From NCBI GenBank assembly GCA_963920705.1, contig OY987231.1, forward strand, positions 7,805,424 through 7,869,423: 64,000 nucleotides of DNA, in the 5' to 3' direction. Shown in pieces: positions 1-60,509 of this stretch. The first letter of the stretch is position 1. Every line of letters starts with the position of its first letter. The notes below the pieces were generated by a model that saw nothing but the letters and a program-made list of their open reading frames with translations, was not told the origin of the DNA and ran no database searches. This stretch comes from Odiellus spinosus (lineage: Eukaryota > Arthropoda > Arachnida > Opiliones > Phalangiidae). The translations under genes and the position numbers were made by a program.

Positions 1-12
1 ACCCTATCAGTT

Positions 13-114
13 TTCGCGACCGAAACGTCGTCTGCTAAAGTGTTATCTCTATGAAAAAAATATGTATTTTTTCCGTAGGAGTTACGCGTTAGCAGACGAT
101 ATTTTGGTCGCGAA
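13..114. mobile_element. Short palindromic element (MITE-like)
   Basis: Inverted ends of about 24 bp: CGCGACC-AAA then TCGTCTGCTAA at 15-38, matched in reverse at 89-112. The core GTCGTCTGCTAA recurs near 39320 (inverted) and 43300, suggesting other fragments of the family. Confidence 0.55.
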
Positions 115-1280
115 TATATACTTTCTTATTGGAGGAAATAATACAATAGAAAATATGATAATAGTTACTTACCCCATTAGTTAATTTCACTTCGATTTTT
201 TCGTTCAACATGATTAGGCTTAAATAGTTTTTTGTTCAGCGTTTATCCGTAGATTATCCCGGGTATAGTCATCGTTTTTGTTCAATTTTAAGGATCAGAA
301 TTGATGAAGCGAGGCTCTTATGTTCGGAAGCAGTTCCTTTTGGTTACTGATTACAAAAAGTAGCGAGGCGTTTTGTCTAGAATTCGTGTGGGATTGAATA
401 TCAGTTTTGGAGTGTTTTCACTCCTCTAAGCCTAATCTTATCTCAAGTAAATATAATTTCATATATACGAATCTCGATTAACAGTACATATCCTTTTTAA
501 AGAAGGTTGTCAGCACTGAACTGATGATTCAGTAACCTTTTGGTATGAATGTACTTTGGCGCCAATTTCGCGTTTTTTATCTTAATTTCGTATCATTCAG
601 CTCAATTTTTGATATTTTATGACGTATGTCAGATAGGAATTTTGTAATATTACGCCTTACATAAAGTAAAAACTGTGCAAGGTTTTTATATAATACTATA
701 AACTTACTTTGTTATATAATATATCATTAAACGCAAACGAAAAGCTTTAAATAGGGACCCTCGAGGCTCACTAGATGTCGCCATCGCTGTATGATAACCA
801 ATGAAATCCACTAAAATTAAATTGGTTCAATTTTCGTTTCATATTTACCCTTTAAATTTATTATTTTATAATTAGTTCATTAAAATACTGGAATGCGAGT
901 AAATTGGGTTGAATTAGGGTTAACGCGACCTATTTTAAATAATGATCTTGTTAGGAACGTACGTTATACCATTATACAACATTTATTTTCATCACTTTTC
1001 ACGTCGTGAAAAACTCTTAAAACATAATGATAATAAAATTTCAACATTTCGACGGTGTTAATATTCTGAGAACTGAATATATGAATTTTAAAATATGTTA
1101 AAATATTCGTAATATTTTTATTTCGGATGTAACTGTGTTAGATTACATAAGTTAATACTGAAGAAAAGGTTGACGATATGGGTTTTACACTAAATTAAGA
1201 TAGAACGAACGTAAATGGAATTTATAGGAGAAAGGCCTTACATCTACTAACAAGTTAACCTGAAACTAACTTAGAGATCA

Positions 1281-1771
1281 ATGACGTAATCTTTAAACTC
1301 GGATTTGCAGCGAAAATGGCTCCATCGCTTAACAAAATTTAGTAAAATTAATATCCTGTGATTTATTAATAATTTATAACTTCATTTGATCACTTAAACT
1401 TATAATTAAATAAAATCATGTGGAATTAGACCTATAAAGATATACGTATAAAAATATACGTGTCTATTTCCGCTCCAGTTAGACAATACTTCAATGACGT
1501 AATCTTTAAACTCGAATTCGCAGCGAAAATGGCTCCATCGTGTGAACAAAGTTTAGTAAAATTAAAATCTGTAATTTATTAATAATTTATAACTTCATTT
1601 AAACTTAGAATTAAATACAATACCCAACACAATAATTATACCAATTTTAAATCAGTTCCAAAATTACTCACTAGATGTAGTATCTTCATCCACGAAAGTG
1701 ACGAAACAATTTTTTGTATATATTCGTATAAAAATGTACGTGTCTACTTTCGCTCCAGTTATACAATACTT
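1281..1771 (+). repeat. Tandem duplication, about 212-bp unit
   Basis: AATGACGTAATCTTTAAACT at 1281 recurs at 1493, and the closely similar sequence continues through GCTCCAGTTA. The second copy carries an extra stretch of about 80 bp. It sits 1.3 kb upstream of the PKG I-alpha-like exon. Confidence 0.7.
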
Positions 1772-2730
1772 CCGGTTAATTTCCGATAGTTTTCCATATA
1801 GTGATTTTATCGTATCCTTCGTAAAGTGCCCCCAAGTTTCCGTACGATTTAAAACGTACCAATAAGAAACAATCGCGCCAAAAATACAATTTCCGCTTTT
1901 AGTTACGTTTAGACTTAACTAGGGATGTTTTTATCTTAAACCTTGCTCCATAACCCAGCGATATAGTTACCAAATAATAAAGAATACGTTATAATATGGG
2001 AAGATAACTGTATGACGTTCTATTTCCTACAAATTCAACTGGTTAAATATAAAAGTTAGGTTCATCGACCCTTCTTTTTGTTAACTTGCCAATACGGAAT
2101 AGTTTTATATAGGCCTAACATCTATATAAAAAAATATCCATCCTTCACCTGCGAAATAAATTTAAAAGTGTGTCGGAAATACAGTACACCTCGTCACCTC
2201 GCTCATCATATGACGCCAAGTTGATATAAGAACAATAATTAAAGTTATAAAATACGTTACGTCGCTTTGTATTTCTATTTAAGTGGGTCAGTTTTCATTA
2301 TTATATACATTACACCCTTTTGCCTCGTGGTTTTTTAATCACCTTAGTTAGGGTAACGACATTTCCTGTGAGGCTTTTATATTTTTTACCTGTAAACTTT
2401 AATTAGATGTATTTTTGGAGCCAGAGGGGTAACGGTTGGGTGTACGAGATTACGAGAACCGTACAGGAAAGAAATTTTTAGAACTAGGCCTAGCTAGCTA
2501 GCTTGGAAATTTAGTTGGATCTCGATGTGAGATCCAACGGCAGTTGGTTGATTTTTTTCCCCGAGTATATTTTATAAAATCGTTATATTGGTAAAGTTGA
2601 AATAGTTCCCATATGTCTAAATATATGTGTATATTGTGTAGTTAGTAATTCTAGCGCATACTCCCCCTATGATACATTTCTTTTTTTTTTTGGTTTTTGA
2701 TAAAACGTTAGAATGAGGCGCTCGGTTTAT

Positions 2731-2736
2731 TCAGTT
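2731..2736 (+). promoter_or_regulatory. Possible initiator for the I-alpha-like transcript
   Basis: TCAGTT, the arthropod initiator consensus, about 275 bp upstream of the ATG at 3008. No matching downstream element was seen. A GTGAGT at 2792 could be a 5'UTR donor. Weak evidence. Confidence 0.2.
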
Positions 2737-3007
2737 TATCGTAAACTCTCTCGCGATCCCAAGGCCGTCTGCTTCTAGTTTCTAGTGTCGGGTGAGTTTT
2801 AGTACTAGATAGAGTGTAAGTTTTTTTTTAAAAAAAAAGGCAACGCTCGACGTATTTTGCGCGATTTAACTTTTAAGACGAGCTATAGGGCCAAGGCTTA
2901 GGGTTTAATTTTTCGCGTTATAAACTTTGTTAAGAGTTAAGCCTTAGTCGGTGGCGCGAGCCCCTTTAACAGGCCCCTAAGGTACTTGATTTGGCCCGTC
3001 GAAACAA

Positions 3008-53283
<50,276 letters not shown>

Positions 53284-54046
53284 AACTTTAACGCCTCATA
53301 TTAGGTGCCAAAAACTGTTTTATTCGAAGGAAAGAAACCTGCCAAAAAAATACAGGCGGGCGTAGTTATAAAACATTATAAACTTGTAAAAACAATGGTG
53401 TCGAAAGCCTAGGCAAGTTGCGATATCTTTTGCAATAACTGGAACAACATTGCCCCCTTACGCGTAGGACAATCATTTTTTCAGTGCTCAAATTGATCCC
53501 GGTGGAACGTTTGCTCGTGCGCGATCAATTTTATTTTAAACGAGATAAAATATTCGTCTTTACGATGAATATATTTAATTCTCATGGGCAGATGGCGAGA
53601 CATTCGCCAAAAAGATGTTTTTGACTTTTCATTTTACCCTTTCGTCAAAACAGTACAGCGCATAGGAGAAAGGTAGGAGTACTGGTGTTTGAAATATTAT
53701 AATATCGACAGATTATTTAAATTACTATGTACTGTACAACCCATCAACAATTATAGCTCAAAAGAAAATAGTAGCAATAATATTTTAGGTTTTCCTATAT
53801 AGGCCTAACTCTCTTACTCCAACTGTCCTTTACGTTTACACGCGCTTAATTGGTTCTTCACAAATTGTTAAGGTAATATTTAAGCCTTCGTAATGTTTTG
53901 ATTTAAAATATTACCGTATTTCTTTATATCTAATTTTTTTATATAATTTCCACTATTTTCTCCCCATTCCCAATTAAGAATTATATTTACTTTAACGAAC
54001 GAACTAGGCTGAGGCTTAAAGCGGCGTAGGTTAAGCAATAACGAAA

Positions 54047-54052
54047 AATAAA
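54047..54052 (+). terminator. Candidate polyadenylation signal of PKG
   Basis: AATAAA 764 bp after the PKG stop codon; one of two candidates. Confidence 0.3.
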
Positions 54053-54107
54053 AACAATGAGTAAGTAACCTTATGACAGGAGTGGTTCTATAAAGAGTCA
54101 TACTACT

Positions 54108-54392
54108 AAAAAAACTCTGAAAAGTACTTAAATTTCTTCCCCGTTGAAATTACTAGATAGCTTAACCGTTATTATGCAAAAAATGCTTTAATATTATTAA
54201 GTTTTGAATATGTTATTTGAATTTGTTGGTTTATAATTTGTTTATCTATATTACAATTTGATTTTAATTTACCAAACTGCCGTACGAGCTAGCGCCCTCT
54301 AATTTTGTTTAATAATAGTTTCAAAACCATTTGTGATACAAAAATTAGAGTTTTAAATTAATATAGGTATAAATTTGATGTAGAAGCCCCCG
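54108..54392 (+). repeat. Duplicated segment, intact copy
   Basis: GAAATTACTAGATAGCTTAA through ACGAGCTA.CGCCCTCTAAT, and TTAATATAGGTATAAATTTG. The second copy is at 56020-56445 plus 57699-57735. Confidence 0.8.
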
Positions 54393-54396
54393 AGAA

Positions 54397-54402
54397 AATA
54401 AA
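54397..54402 (+). terminator. Candidate polyadenylation signal of PKG (alternative)
   Basis: AATAAA followed about 30 bp later by a long T run. The T run may instead be the polypyrimidine tract of the exon-like block at 54478. Confidence 0.3.
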
Positions 54403-54430
54403 GAGAAACGTTAGCCAGAATTAATATTCA

Positions 54431-54464
<34 letters not shown>

Positions 54465-54477
54465 GTCAATCATTCAG

Positions 54478-54588
54478 GGTTTGTCCGGTTGTAACCTGTA
54501 CCATCGGTACTTTTAGAATTTGCGAAGAACAAAACCTATTGTACTGGGGAACTATTGGCTCCAATCAACTGGCTATCCAGAGAAGTCA
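54478..54588 (+). pseudogene. RCC1-like exon, orphan or partial gene
   Basis: A T run of over 30 bases and acceptor CATTCAG end at 54477; donor GTAAGT follows at 54589. The 36-codon open block has one leading base and two trailing. It reads VCPVVTCTIGTFRICEEQNL, then LYWGTIGSNQLAIQRS. The shape (V-x-C-G-like start, hydrophobic pairs, YWG, N/Q-L) is that of an RCC1 blade; the closest family I can think of is the RCC1 part of NEK8/NEK9-type kinases, which is inference. No upstream exon was found between the PKG stop and this block, so it may be an exon fragment left by duplication, or its gene starts outside what I could recognise. Confidence 0.45.
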
Positions 54589-54744
54589 GTAAGTAAACTA
54601 AGTATCATTTTGACAGGAGTGCAATGCTCCCAGTGATCCTATAATTCCTATAAGATCCTATAATTCCGATATATTCACAAAGTTGGGTTCTAGTCTTAAG
54701 TTTTTGTCAAATGAAATTCAAAAACTATAAACTAATGAATACAG

Positions 54745-54796
54745 TTTTCACGGGAAAAAATTGCTGGTTGCCTCGTTTCACTGTCGCGAACATGCT
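54745..54796 (+). pseudogene. Second RCC1-like exon, in phase with the block at 54478
   Basis: Acceptor GAATACAG ends at 54744; donor GTAAGT starts at 54797. Joined to the 54478 block the frame is kept: SH-FHGKKLLVASFHCREHA. The GKKLLVASFHCREHA wording fits the second half of an RCC1 blade. No following exon could be recognised before the ELOVL gene. A possible acceptor at 55384 (TTTTTTAG) leads into frames with early stops. Confidence 0.4.
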
Positions 54797-54799
54797 GTA

Positions 54800-55890
54800 A
54801 GTTTCTACTCCAATCTATTATATATACTCTACTATACCGCGTTTAGCCAAAGGTCGTGACGAATGCCAAATGAGTTGGGGAAAAAAATATATTGAAGTAG
54901 GAGTTCCCTTTTATTATTAATATAATTATATTTTTATTATAAGGTTTCTATTCGAAAGGTTCATTTATTATACACAATATATTCGTTAGTTTATTTAAGT
55001 GGTTCTCCAAGAAGTCAAAACTTTTTTAACACGTCGTAGGTCTAGCGACTTAGCGATAAAATTCTTCTAGAATTGAGATTCGATGAGGCCGGTTGCCGCG
55101 TCGCGTTTCAAGCTAAGAGGATTTCCATTGAACTTGTCGAAATATTTCAAGTTAATCATCCAATTTTATCGGTAATAGTTAATTAAGCTTGTATATTATC
55201 TAATTTGATCAAAAATTGCCGTGGGTATCTTGAAGTTTAATTCAAAATAGAATAAACATTTTGGGCATCGTAGTAACGCTAAGCCAAGGCTTATTTGCGA
55301 TTATCTGTCAAGTGTCAACTGGAAATTGTGGGGGCGAAGTGTGAAATTCTTTTTTTTTTTTTTTTTTTTTCTTTTTCTTTTTTAGGGAGGAACTAGGGCG
55401 TAATGCCTTAACAGCTCGACGGATAACCTAATTTGCACATCTAATTGGTGAGTTTTCCCTAATTATACTTCTGTGATGTTGGTATTTGTAACAAAATGCG
55501 TATTATTATTATTAGTTATTCTGAGCTAAACCAAAATGAAAATCTGGCCTAAATTAATACAGTACATTGCGATCGCAGGTCCCAATGTTATTACCCCATT
55601 TTATTGACACAAGTGCCGGTAGTTTGGGACTATCACTTGGTTTTTCTTAATATAATCGGTGGGTCTTGAACCTGGAAATATTCGTGGAGAAACCGGGAAT
55701 TTTCATGGAAATCGGTTTCGCAAAATTGGTACGATCCATAATAATGTACCTCTAGATTTACAATAAGAAAGCGCGTTAATTCCAAAAATTGGTCCTATAA
55801 AACTCTTATAACTTAAAGACATTAATCCTGTTATTCCCATATATTATTTTGGAAATGGCTGGGAGCCCTGGGAGTGGTTCTCAACGAGGG
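54800..55890. other. Region without a clear gene
   Basis: T runs at 55350-55372 lead to TTTTTTAG at 55384 and a GTGAGT at 55449. This looks like a small exon, but all frames have stops. Nothing else recognised. Confidence 0.3.
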
Positions 55891-55893
55891 GTT

Positions 55894-56003
55894 AGACACT
55901 TGAGAACTCAGGTGTACAAAATGTTTGAACTCTTTGCACTACCAAAGCTGGACTTACGTGAACTCTGGTGTACAAGAAGAGTGATGCCCCCCTCGGTTCT
56001 CAA
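55894..56003 (+). repeat. Copy of the 40467-40610 repeat
   Basis: GAGAACTCAGGTGTACAAAA and TTTGAACTCTTTGCACTA are shared, as is the closing CCCCTCGG. Confidence 0.6.
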
Positions 56004-56118
56004 AGCAGTCCTTTTGCTAAAAACTCTCAAAGTCCCTAAAATTCTTCTCGTTGAAATTACTAGATAGCTTAACCTTTATTATGCAAAAATTGCTTTAATA
56101 TTAATAAGTTTTGAATAT

Positions 56119-56326
56119 GATATACATAGTTTTCACTAAAGGGGGTAAGTGCCGTTCCCCCCATGCTGCCAACCACTTGTGAGTGCAGAGGGAAAGGCTA
56201 GAGTTCAGTTTTGAAACTGATCTGCTCTGAACTGCACTCACAAGCTCCTGGCAACCTGGGAATGAAAGCAAAGCTGGGTAAGAGGGGTGGAATTTTCTTT
56301 TGCCCCTGTACTGAAAACTATGTATA
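56119..56326. mobile_element. MITE-like insertion of about 200 bp
   Basis: Inverted ends CATAGTTTTCA(C/G)TA at 56125 and 56322. The related copy at 54108 lacks it: TTTTGAATATGTTATT is continuous there. The exact duplication is ambiguous (ATATG is possible). Confidence 0.75.
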
Positions 56327-56546
56327 TGTTATTAGAGTTTGTTGGTTTATAATATGTTTATCTATATTACAATATAATTTTAATTTACCAAAATGCCATA
56401 CGAGCTAAGGCCCTCTAATTTTGTTTATTAATAGTTTAAAAACCAAAGTCCTTGTCGACAACCCCCAGCCCCTCGCCATATGTTTCTCCCTAGCGAAATG
56501 GTAGCATTTCTACCTAACGCGGCCTTTGGATTAGTTGAAATGGATA

Positions 56547-56976
56547 CCCCTGGTGTAGACTCCGACGAAGCGAAAAATAAAAAAACAAAAAAAAAAAACG
56601 GGCTGCGGCCGGGCGGCGTGACCTTGTCTTTTGAGTTTCGGCGGCGGAGCGCCGAATTTTTTACCTAGGTGACGGCGGTTAGCCATGAACTGCGGCGTTT
56701 ATCGGCGTATGACGTCACCTGGTCAACCGCCGACTGCCATGTCGCGTCTCTCAGCTCTCCTATGAACGAGCCTGGGTAGAATTTGTACTTTTACTTTCGT
56801 GGTTTCCCACGGACCTATAGACTATAGGCTATAGTCTCTCCTCGTGCCTGCACTGCGTGGCCAGCGGTCACTCGACAGCCGCTGACCCCTGCTGGCAAAG
56901 TCACGCTCGACCCTTGAGTTTTAAAGATCATTGCGCGCCACCAATTAACCGGCGGCGTCGGAGTCTACCCTGGTGC
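56547..56976. mobile_element. GC-rich element with inverted ends
   Basis: CCCCTGGTGTAGACTCCGAC at the left, GTCGGAGTCTACCCTGGTG at the right. Interior rich in CGGCG; no long frame. Confidence 0.65.
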
Positions 56977-57099
56977 AGTTTAAATTTAGGAGAATATTTG
57001 GAGGCATAGTGTAATTCAATTAAAACGGCGGCCGCAATGTAGTGGTTTGTCTGTCAAAGGAAAGAAGGAGACTCGATAGAAAGGTTAGTGAAATGTTAA

Positions 57100-57330
57100 G
57101 CCTTGGCCGCCCGAAAGTCGGGCCTAAATAGCTGACAAACGTTTCCGAGATATTTTGGCCTGATAATTTCGGCGCCCAAAAATCGGGCCAAAATAGCTGG
57201 GAAACGAGTGTCCGCTATTTTGGCCCGATTATCGGGCCTAAATAGCGACGCTTTGGAAGACCGCTATTTTGGCCCGATTATCGGGTTGGGCTAATTTCGC
57301 CCTTAAATAGGGCCAAAATAGACAAGGCCT
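57100..57330. repeat. Cluster of GGCCCGATnATCGGGCC palindromes
   Basis: CTATTTTGGCCCGATTATCG occurs at 57212 and 57271. Partial arms (TCGGGCCTAAATAGC, TCGGGCCAAAATAGC) lie at 57117, 57184 and 57230. Confidence 0.8.
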
Positions 57331-57987
57331 TTTTTAAATGCTCAAAAAGATTTACAGTTTAAGTAAGAACAGTTTTTTTAGGTTTTACTATTAAATTTAG
57401 TCTACCCCTCTTCTGATTGTGAATGTTGATTGTTATAGTTTTTTAGTAAGCTAATTTACGATATTTAACTACCATCGAACGTACACGGAGTCCACCCTCT
57501 AACCTTTACGGCTTTGAAAATCAGACTAGCAAACTAGCATTTCTCAAGGTCATAACTTTGTTATGTGATTTTTCCACCACTGCTAAAAACTAAAGCTGTC
57601 AGCCCTGACACTCCGTAAATGGCGATCCTTGAAACATCGCGTCAATGTAAAGGGGTAGGGGTGAAATGAGTTTTTTTCTTGGCATATTGACCTAGTCTAT
57701 TAATATAGGTATAAATTTGATGTAGATGCCCACAAATTAATATAACCCCCCTTTTTTTTATTTTTTCAGCGTTGCCTAGTGCCACATTTTTCCACATGTC
57801 GGTTCTTACCCCCCCTTGCCACCCCCGAATAAAGCGCCAGCCAACGTAGTTCCGCTAAGATATTCAAACCTTCAGCGTGACCTTGGGAAATATTCTTCGA
57901 ACTTTGGCGTGAGTGACTGAGTCATGGCCGCATCGCGAAGGTTTTTTCTCCGCTACATCCGTGCTTGTGGAAATGATAGAATGATAG

Positions 57988-58152
57988 TGCCGAATAGTAA
58001 AGATCAAATACAAGAAATGTGATTTTGAGGTGGATTTCGGATATATTCTAACCGTGAAACTGGAAATGGATATATCTGTCAACGTGGAAATCGGCGGATT
58101 TAATACTGCTCTTATCGTTAACGATATGACGCCAAGGCTTAAGATTAATAAG
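57988..58152 (+). CDS. Unassigned open block ending at a donor site
   Basis: 55 open codons after an in-frame TAG at 57985, ending AAG followed by GTAGGT at 58153. It contains an ATG at 58066 in context GGAAATGG. The translation has alternating hydrophobic residues (ILTVKLEMDISVNVEI) then GGFNTALIVNDMTPRLKINK, as in beta strands. I do not recognise a family, and no partner exon was found. It may be a first coding exon of an unknown gene or a chance frame. Confidence 0.2.
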
Positions 58153-58664
58153 GTAGGTTAAATCTTTGATTAATAATATAGACTTTATCACTGGTTACAT
58201 TTTGGATTATTAGACAATTTGCGTAATTTTAAGAACGTTTATTCGCAAAAGCAATCGTGTAATTTATTGAGAAACATATTTCATTGCTTGATTTAGAGTT
58301 TTGAGTCTGCCGATACACAGTCATACACTTGTATTCGGATTAGGTTAAAGTTTAGAGCAACGATTCTTTATGAAATTTATATAGAAGGATTACAATCGGT
58401 TAAGTTTTCGTCGCGTAAATAAACAGAAACACGTATATAAATATTAAATAGGGAAAAAATCACAAGCTGTCATTTTTTGGTCGTTTAAAATAATATAGTC
58501 GTTAGAAATTCATGGTTTTTTAAACTTAAAGGACTATTATCTGATCTTTGTAGCAGATGACGTTAGTCAAAATACATTGTACAATCAATACTAGGCTTAG
58601 TGCATAAGGGAATATGATTTTAAATAGGCAAATTCTAGAGCAGACAACCCTTTAAACCTAATAT

Positions 58665-58670
58665 TTTATT
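58665..58670 (-). terminator. Polyadenylation signal of the ELOVL gene
   Basis: AATAAA on the - strand, about 70 nt past the stop codon at 58738-58740, in an AT-rich stretch. Confidence 0.6.
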
Positions 58671-58737
58671 AAACAACGAAAACCTAATTTCTAATTCTGT
58701 AATACACCACGAAATAAGTATTAACAACACTACAAGT

Positions 58738-59544
58738 TTACGACGATTTTTCGTGTATTTTAGGTTTGGTTATTCCATAATAATTATAATAGAAAAATTG
58801 CACGAATAAAAGGGTTAGCGTAAAATAAATCCCCGTGGCAGTGAGGATCACGTTATTGGAAACTTCGCAGTCCTGACCCATTATTATCTTAACGTAGAAA
58901 GCGTAAATCGGGAGTGCCGTACCCAAAATTAGTTGTACAATTTGAGACGCGGTTATGAACATCGCGAAAGCACGAGGAGTTTTGATTCTCGCAGCTCTTA
59001 GAAAGAAGTAAAAGTACATGACGGTGTGAACGGCGTAGTTCATAACGACGTGCGCCCTGGCGATCGAAGGGTGGTCACTGTACACGTACCAGCTATAGAT
59101 AACCGTCATAAAATGATGATACCAGTGTAGAAATAACAGTTCTTGCTTACGTAACACTACGAAGGCGGTGTCCATCAACTCGGGTCCTTTAGAAATCGTG
59201 AATAACCAGCCCCAGACTGCGCTAACGTTATTGTCGGCGTAACTACGGCTGCAAGCGACATGGTGCACGCCGTGGTATTTTAAAACGTTACTTAACTCCG
59301 GAAAGGTTCTCAGCGCCCCTAATAAACTAAATACGCTTAACAAAAGATTCCACACGATTAAAAACTTGCGCAGTTGGTACGGTGGTTTCGTTCGCATATA
59401 CGCTTGACCGGTAAATAATAGGATGACGTAGGCAATTCCCATGTAGATTCCCGCGGACCAGTACTTGTGCATCCATGCTTGGTACACGAGCTTGTCGAAA
59501 TTCTTTTCGAATGGAAAAATAGGCGATGTTATCGAAGCGTTCAT
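58738..59544 (-). CDS. ELOVL6: Elongase of very long chain fatty acids, ELOVL6 type
   Basis: Endoplasmic-reticulum membrane enzyme of the ELO family. It catalyses the first, condensing step (3-keto acyl-CoA synthesis) of fatty-acid elongation. 268 residues, the usual length. Family marks in order: LRKFLIVWN near 58-66, KGPELMDT 119-126, LRKQELLFLHWYHH 131-144 with the histidine box HWYHH, and MNYAVHTVMYFYF 168-180. Several hydrophobic membrane segments lie between. The HWYHH box, GALRTFPE and the N-terminal FEK segment place it with ELOVL3/6 and Drosophila Baldspot; substrate choice (C16 to C18) is inferred from that. Coding is in one exon, ATG at 59544 in context CACGTC. It ends KPKIHEKSS, lysine-containing but not a classic KKxx retrieval signal. 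It is convergent with the PKG gene. Confidence 0.95.
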   Translation of the reverse strand: MNASITSPIFPFEKNFDKLVYQAWMHKYWSAGIYMGIAYVILLFTGQAYMRTKPPYQLRKFLIVWNLLLSVFSLLGALRTFPELSNVLKYHGVHHVACSRSYADNNVSAVWGWLFTISKGPELMDTAFVVLRKQELLFLHWYHHFMTVIYSWYVYSDHPSIARAHVVMNYAVHTVMYFYFFLRAARIKTPRAFAMFITASQIVQLILGTALPIYAFYVKIIMGQDCEVSNNVILTATGIYFTLTLLFVQFFYYNYYGITKPKIHEKSS

Positions 59545-59568
59545 GACGTGCGGGTATACGAGTCAATT
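59545..59568 (-). other. 5'UTR start of the ELOVL exon after a probable splice acceptor
   Basis: On the - strand the bases before the ATG read TATTTCCAG then AATTGACTCG, with a T-rich tract upstream. This gives an acceptor AG at 59569-59570 and 24 nt of 5'UTR in the coding exon. A 5'UTR intron argues against the gene being a retrocopy. The upstream exon was not located. Confidence 0.55.
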
Positions 59569-59659
59569 CTGGAAATATAAAAATTAATATTAACAAAACA
59601 TTAGTAAATTAGACGAGGTAAACTTTGGAGTTATTAAAGACTAGTGCAATTTATTCACG

Positions 59660-60295
59660 TATGGACAGGAGCGGATAAAACCCTCCTTTGAAGTATATTA
59701 TTTTCGGGTCTTGTTTACCCAAGTCTGAAGGGATATAAGTTTCAAAATCGCGATTTGTACGCCTCCTAATGGTTGATATTATCGGAGCGGGAGTTGAGGT
59801 TCGACTGTAACACCAAAGTAGCCCAATAGGGAAAAGATTTTGTGGGCGGAGTTCATTGGACAGGGGTAATAGAGTTTTATTTCATTTGATTTCGTGAAAA
59901 ATGAATACAATGATACGACAGTTGGTTCTCACCAGCTGTGTTTTCCTAAGTTGAAGTTAGCGAAAAAAAGGGGGAGGGAGAAAGCTGAGGCTGTTGGATA
60001 TGTAATGTTTATACTCAAAGAGTCATACAAATTCCTCTTGTATCGAAACACGGGGTAGAGCTCGGGATCCTTCTTACATATATACAGGATTGGCTTAAAT
60101 AAATCACGTACATGCTACATGTTTTGAACCCCGTCCCCCAGAAAAGAGAGAGCTAGAGAATTTCCAATTTTCCGTGGAGAGGGGATAAGAAGTAGGTCCC
60201 CTCCGAGCTAGTGAAAGAGGAAAATTTCTCCGTCAGAGAGGCGAGCTATGTATATTCGATTTATAGACTTCAAAGGAGGGTTTAATGGGCTTCTG
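59660..60295. mobile_element. Family E-related element, longer copy
   Basis: AAACCCTCCTTTGAAGT near 59680 and ACTTCAAAGGAGGGTTTAAT near 60268 are the family E inverted ends; the right end is CTTCTGG. The interior is larger and different from 37445. Confidence 0.6.
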
Positions 60296-60375
60296 GTATA
60301 GATAAAGGAAGAGCTTGTCGTAAAAACCAACAACAACAAAAAAAGTCGACCAGATAATGCTTATGGCCTATAGAC

Positions 60376-60498
60376 CAGAGATCTTCAAAAGCTACGCTAT
60401 GGAGATATGCCTCTGCCCATACCCTATATGTCAACGACAAACTGCAGGTTTATTGTTGTGCCATCTCTGAGTCGGGTCGTTACATTGTAAGATCTCTG
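60376..60498. mobile_element. hAT-like MITE, 123 bp
   Basis: Inverted ends CAGAGATCTT and AAGATCTCTG; perfect 8-bp duplication CTATAGAC at 60368-60375 and 60499-60506. Confidence 0.88.
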
Positions 60499-60509
60499 CT
60501 ATAGACACC

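Larger units (their letters stand above)
115..2790. other. AT-rich 5' flank of the PKG gene
   Basis: No coding signal. It holds one local duplication (1281-1771) and a small hairpin at 2513-2535 (TTGGATCTC and its complement). Otherwise nothing recognised. Confidence 0.5.
53284..54402 (+). other. Probable 3'UTR of the PKG gene with two polyadenylation-signal candidates
   Basis: AT-rich, no coding signal. AATAAA occurs at 54047-54052 and 54397-54402; either could end the transcript. The segment 54108-54392 has a second, interrupted copy near 56020. The exact end cannot be set without transcript data. Confidence 0.4.
56446..57698. mobile_element. GC-rich block inserted into the second copy of a duplicated segment
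   Basis: Left flank matches 54108-54335 and right flank matches 54358-54392, so about 1.25 kb interrupts the copy. It contains a 430-bp unit with inverted ends (56547-56976) and a palindrome cluster (57100-57330). Confidence 0.55.

Noticed and set aside
55386..55449. Small exon between TTTTTTAG and GTGAGT
   Set aside because: Every frame compatible with the preceding RCC1-like exon meets a stop; could at most be non-coding.
57864..58082. 72-codon - strand frame
   Set aside because: Low-complexity serine/threonine-rich; opposite to the + strand block ending at the donor at 58153.
59327..59596. 89-codon - strand frame
   Set aside because: Alternate-frame shadow of the ELOVL gene.
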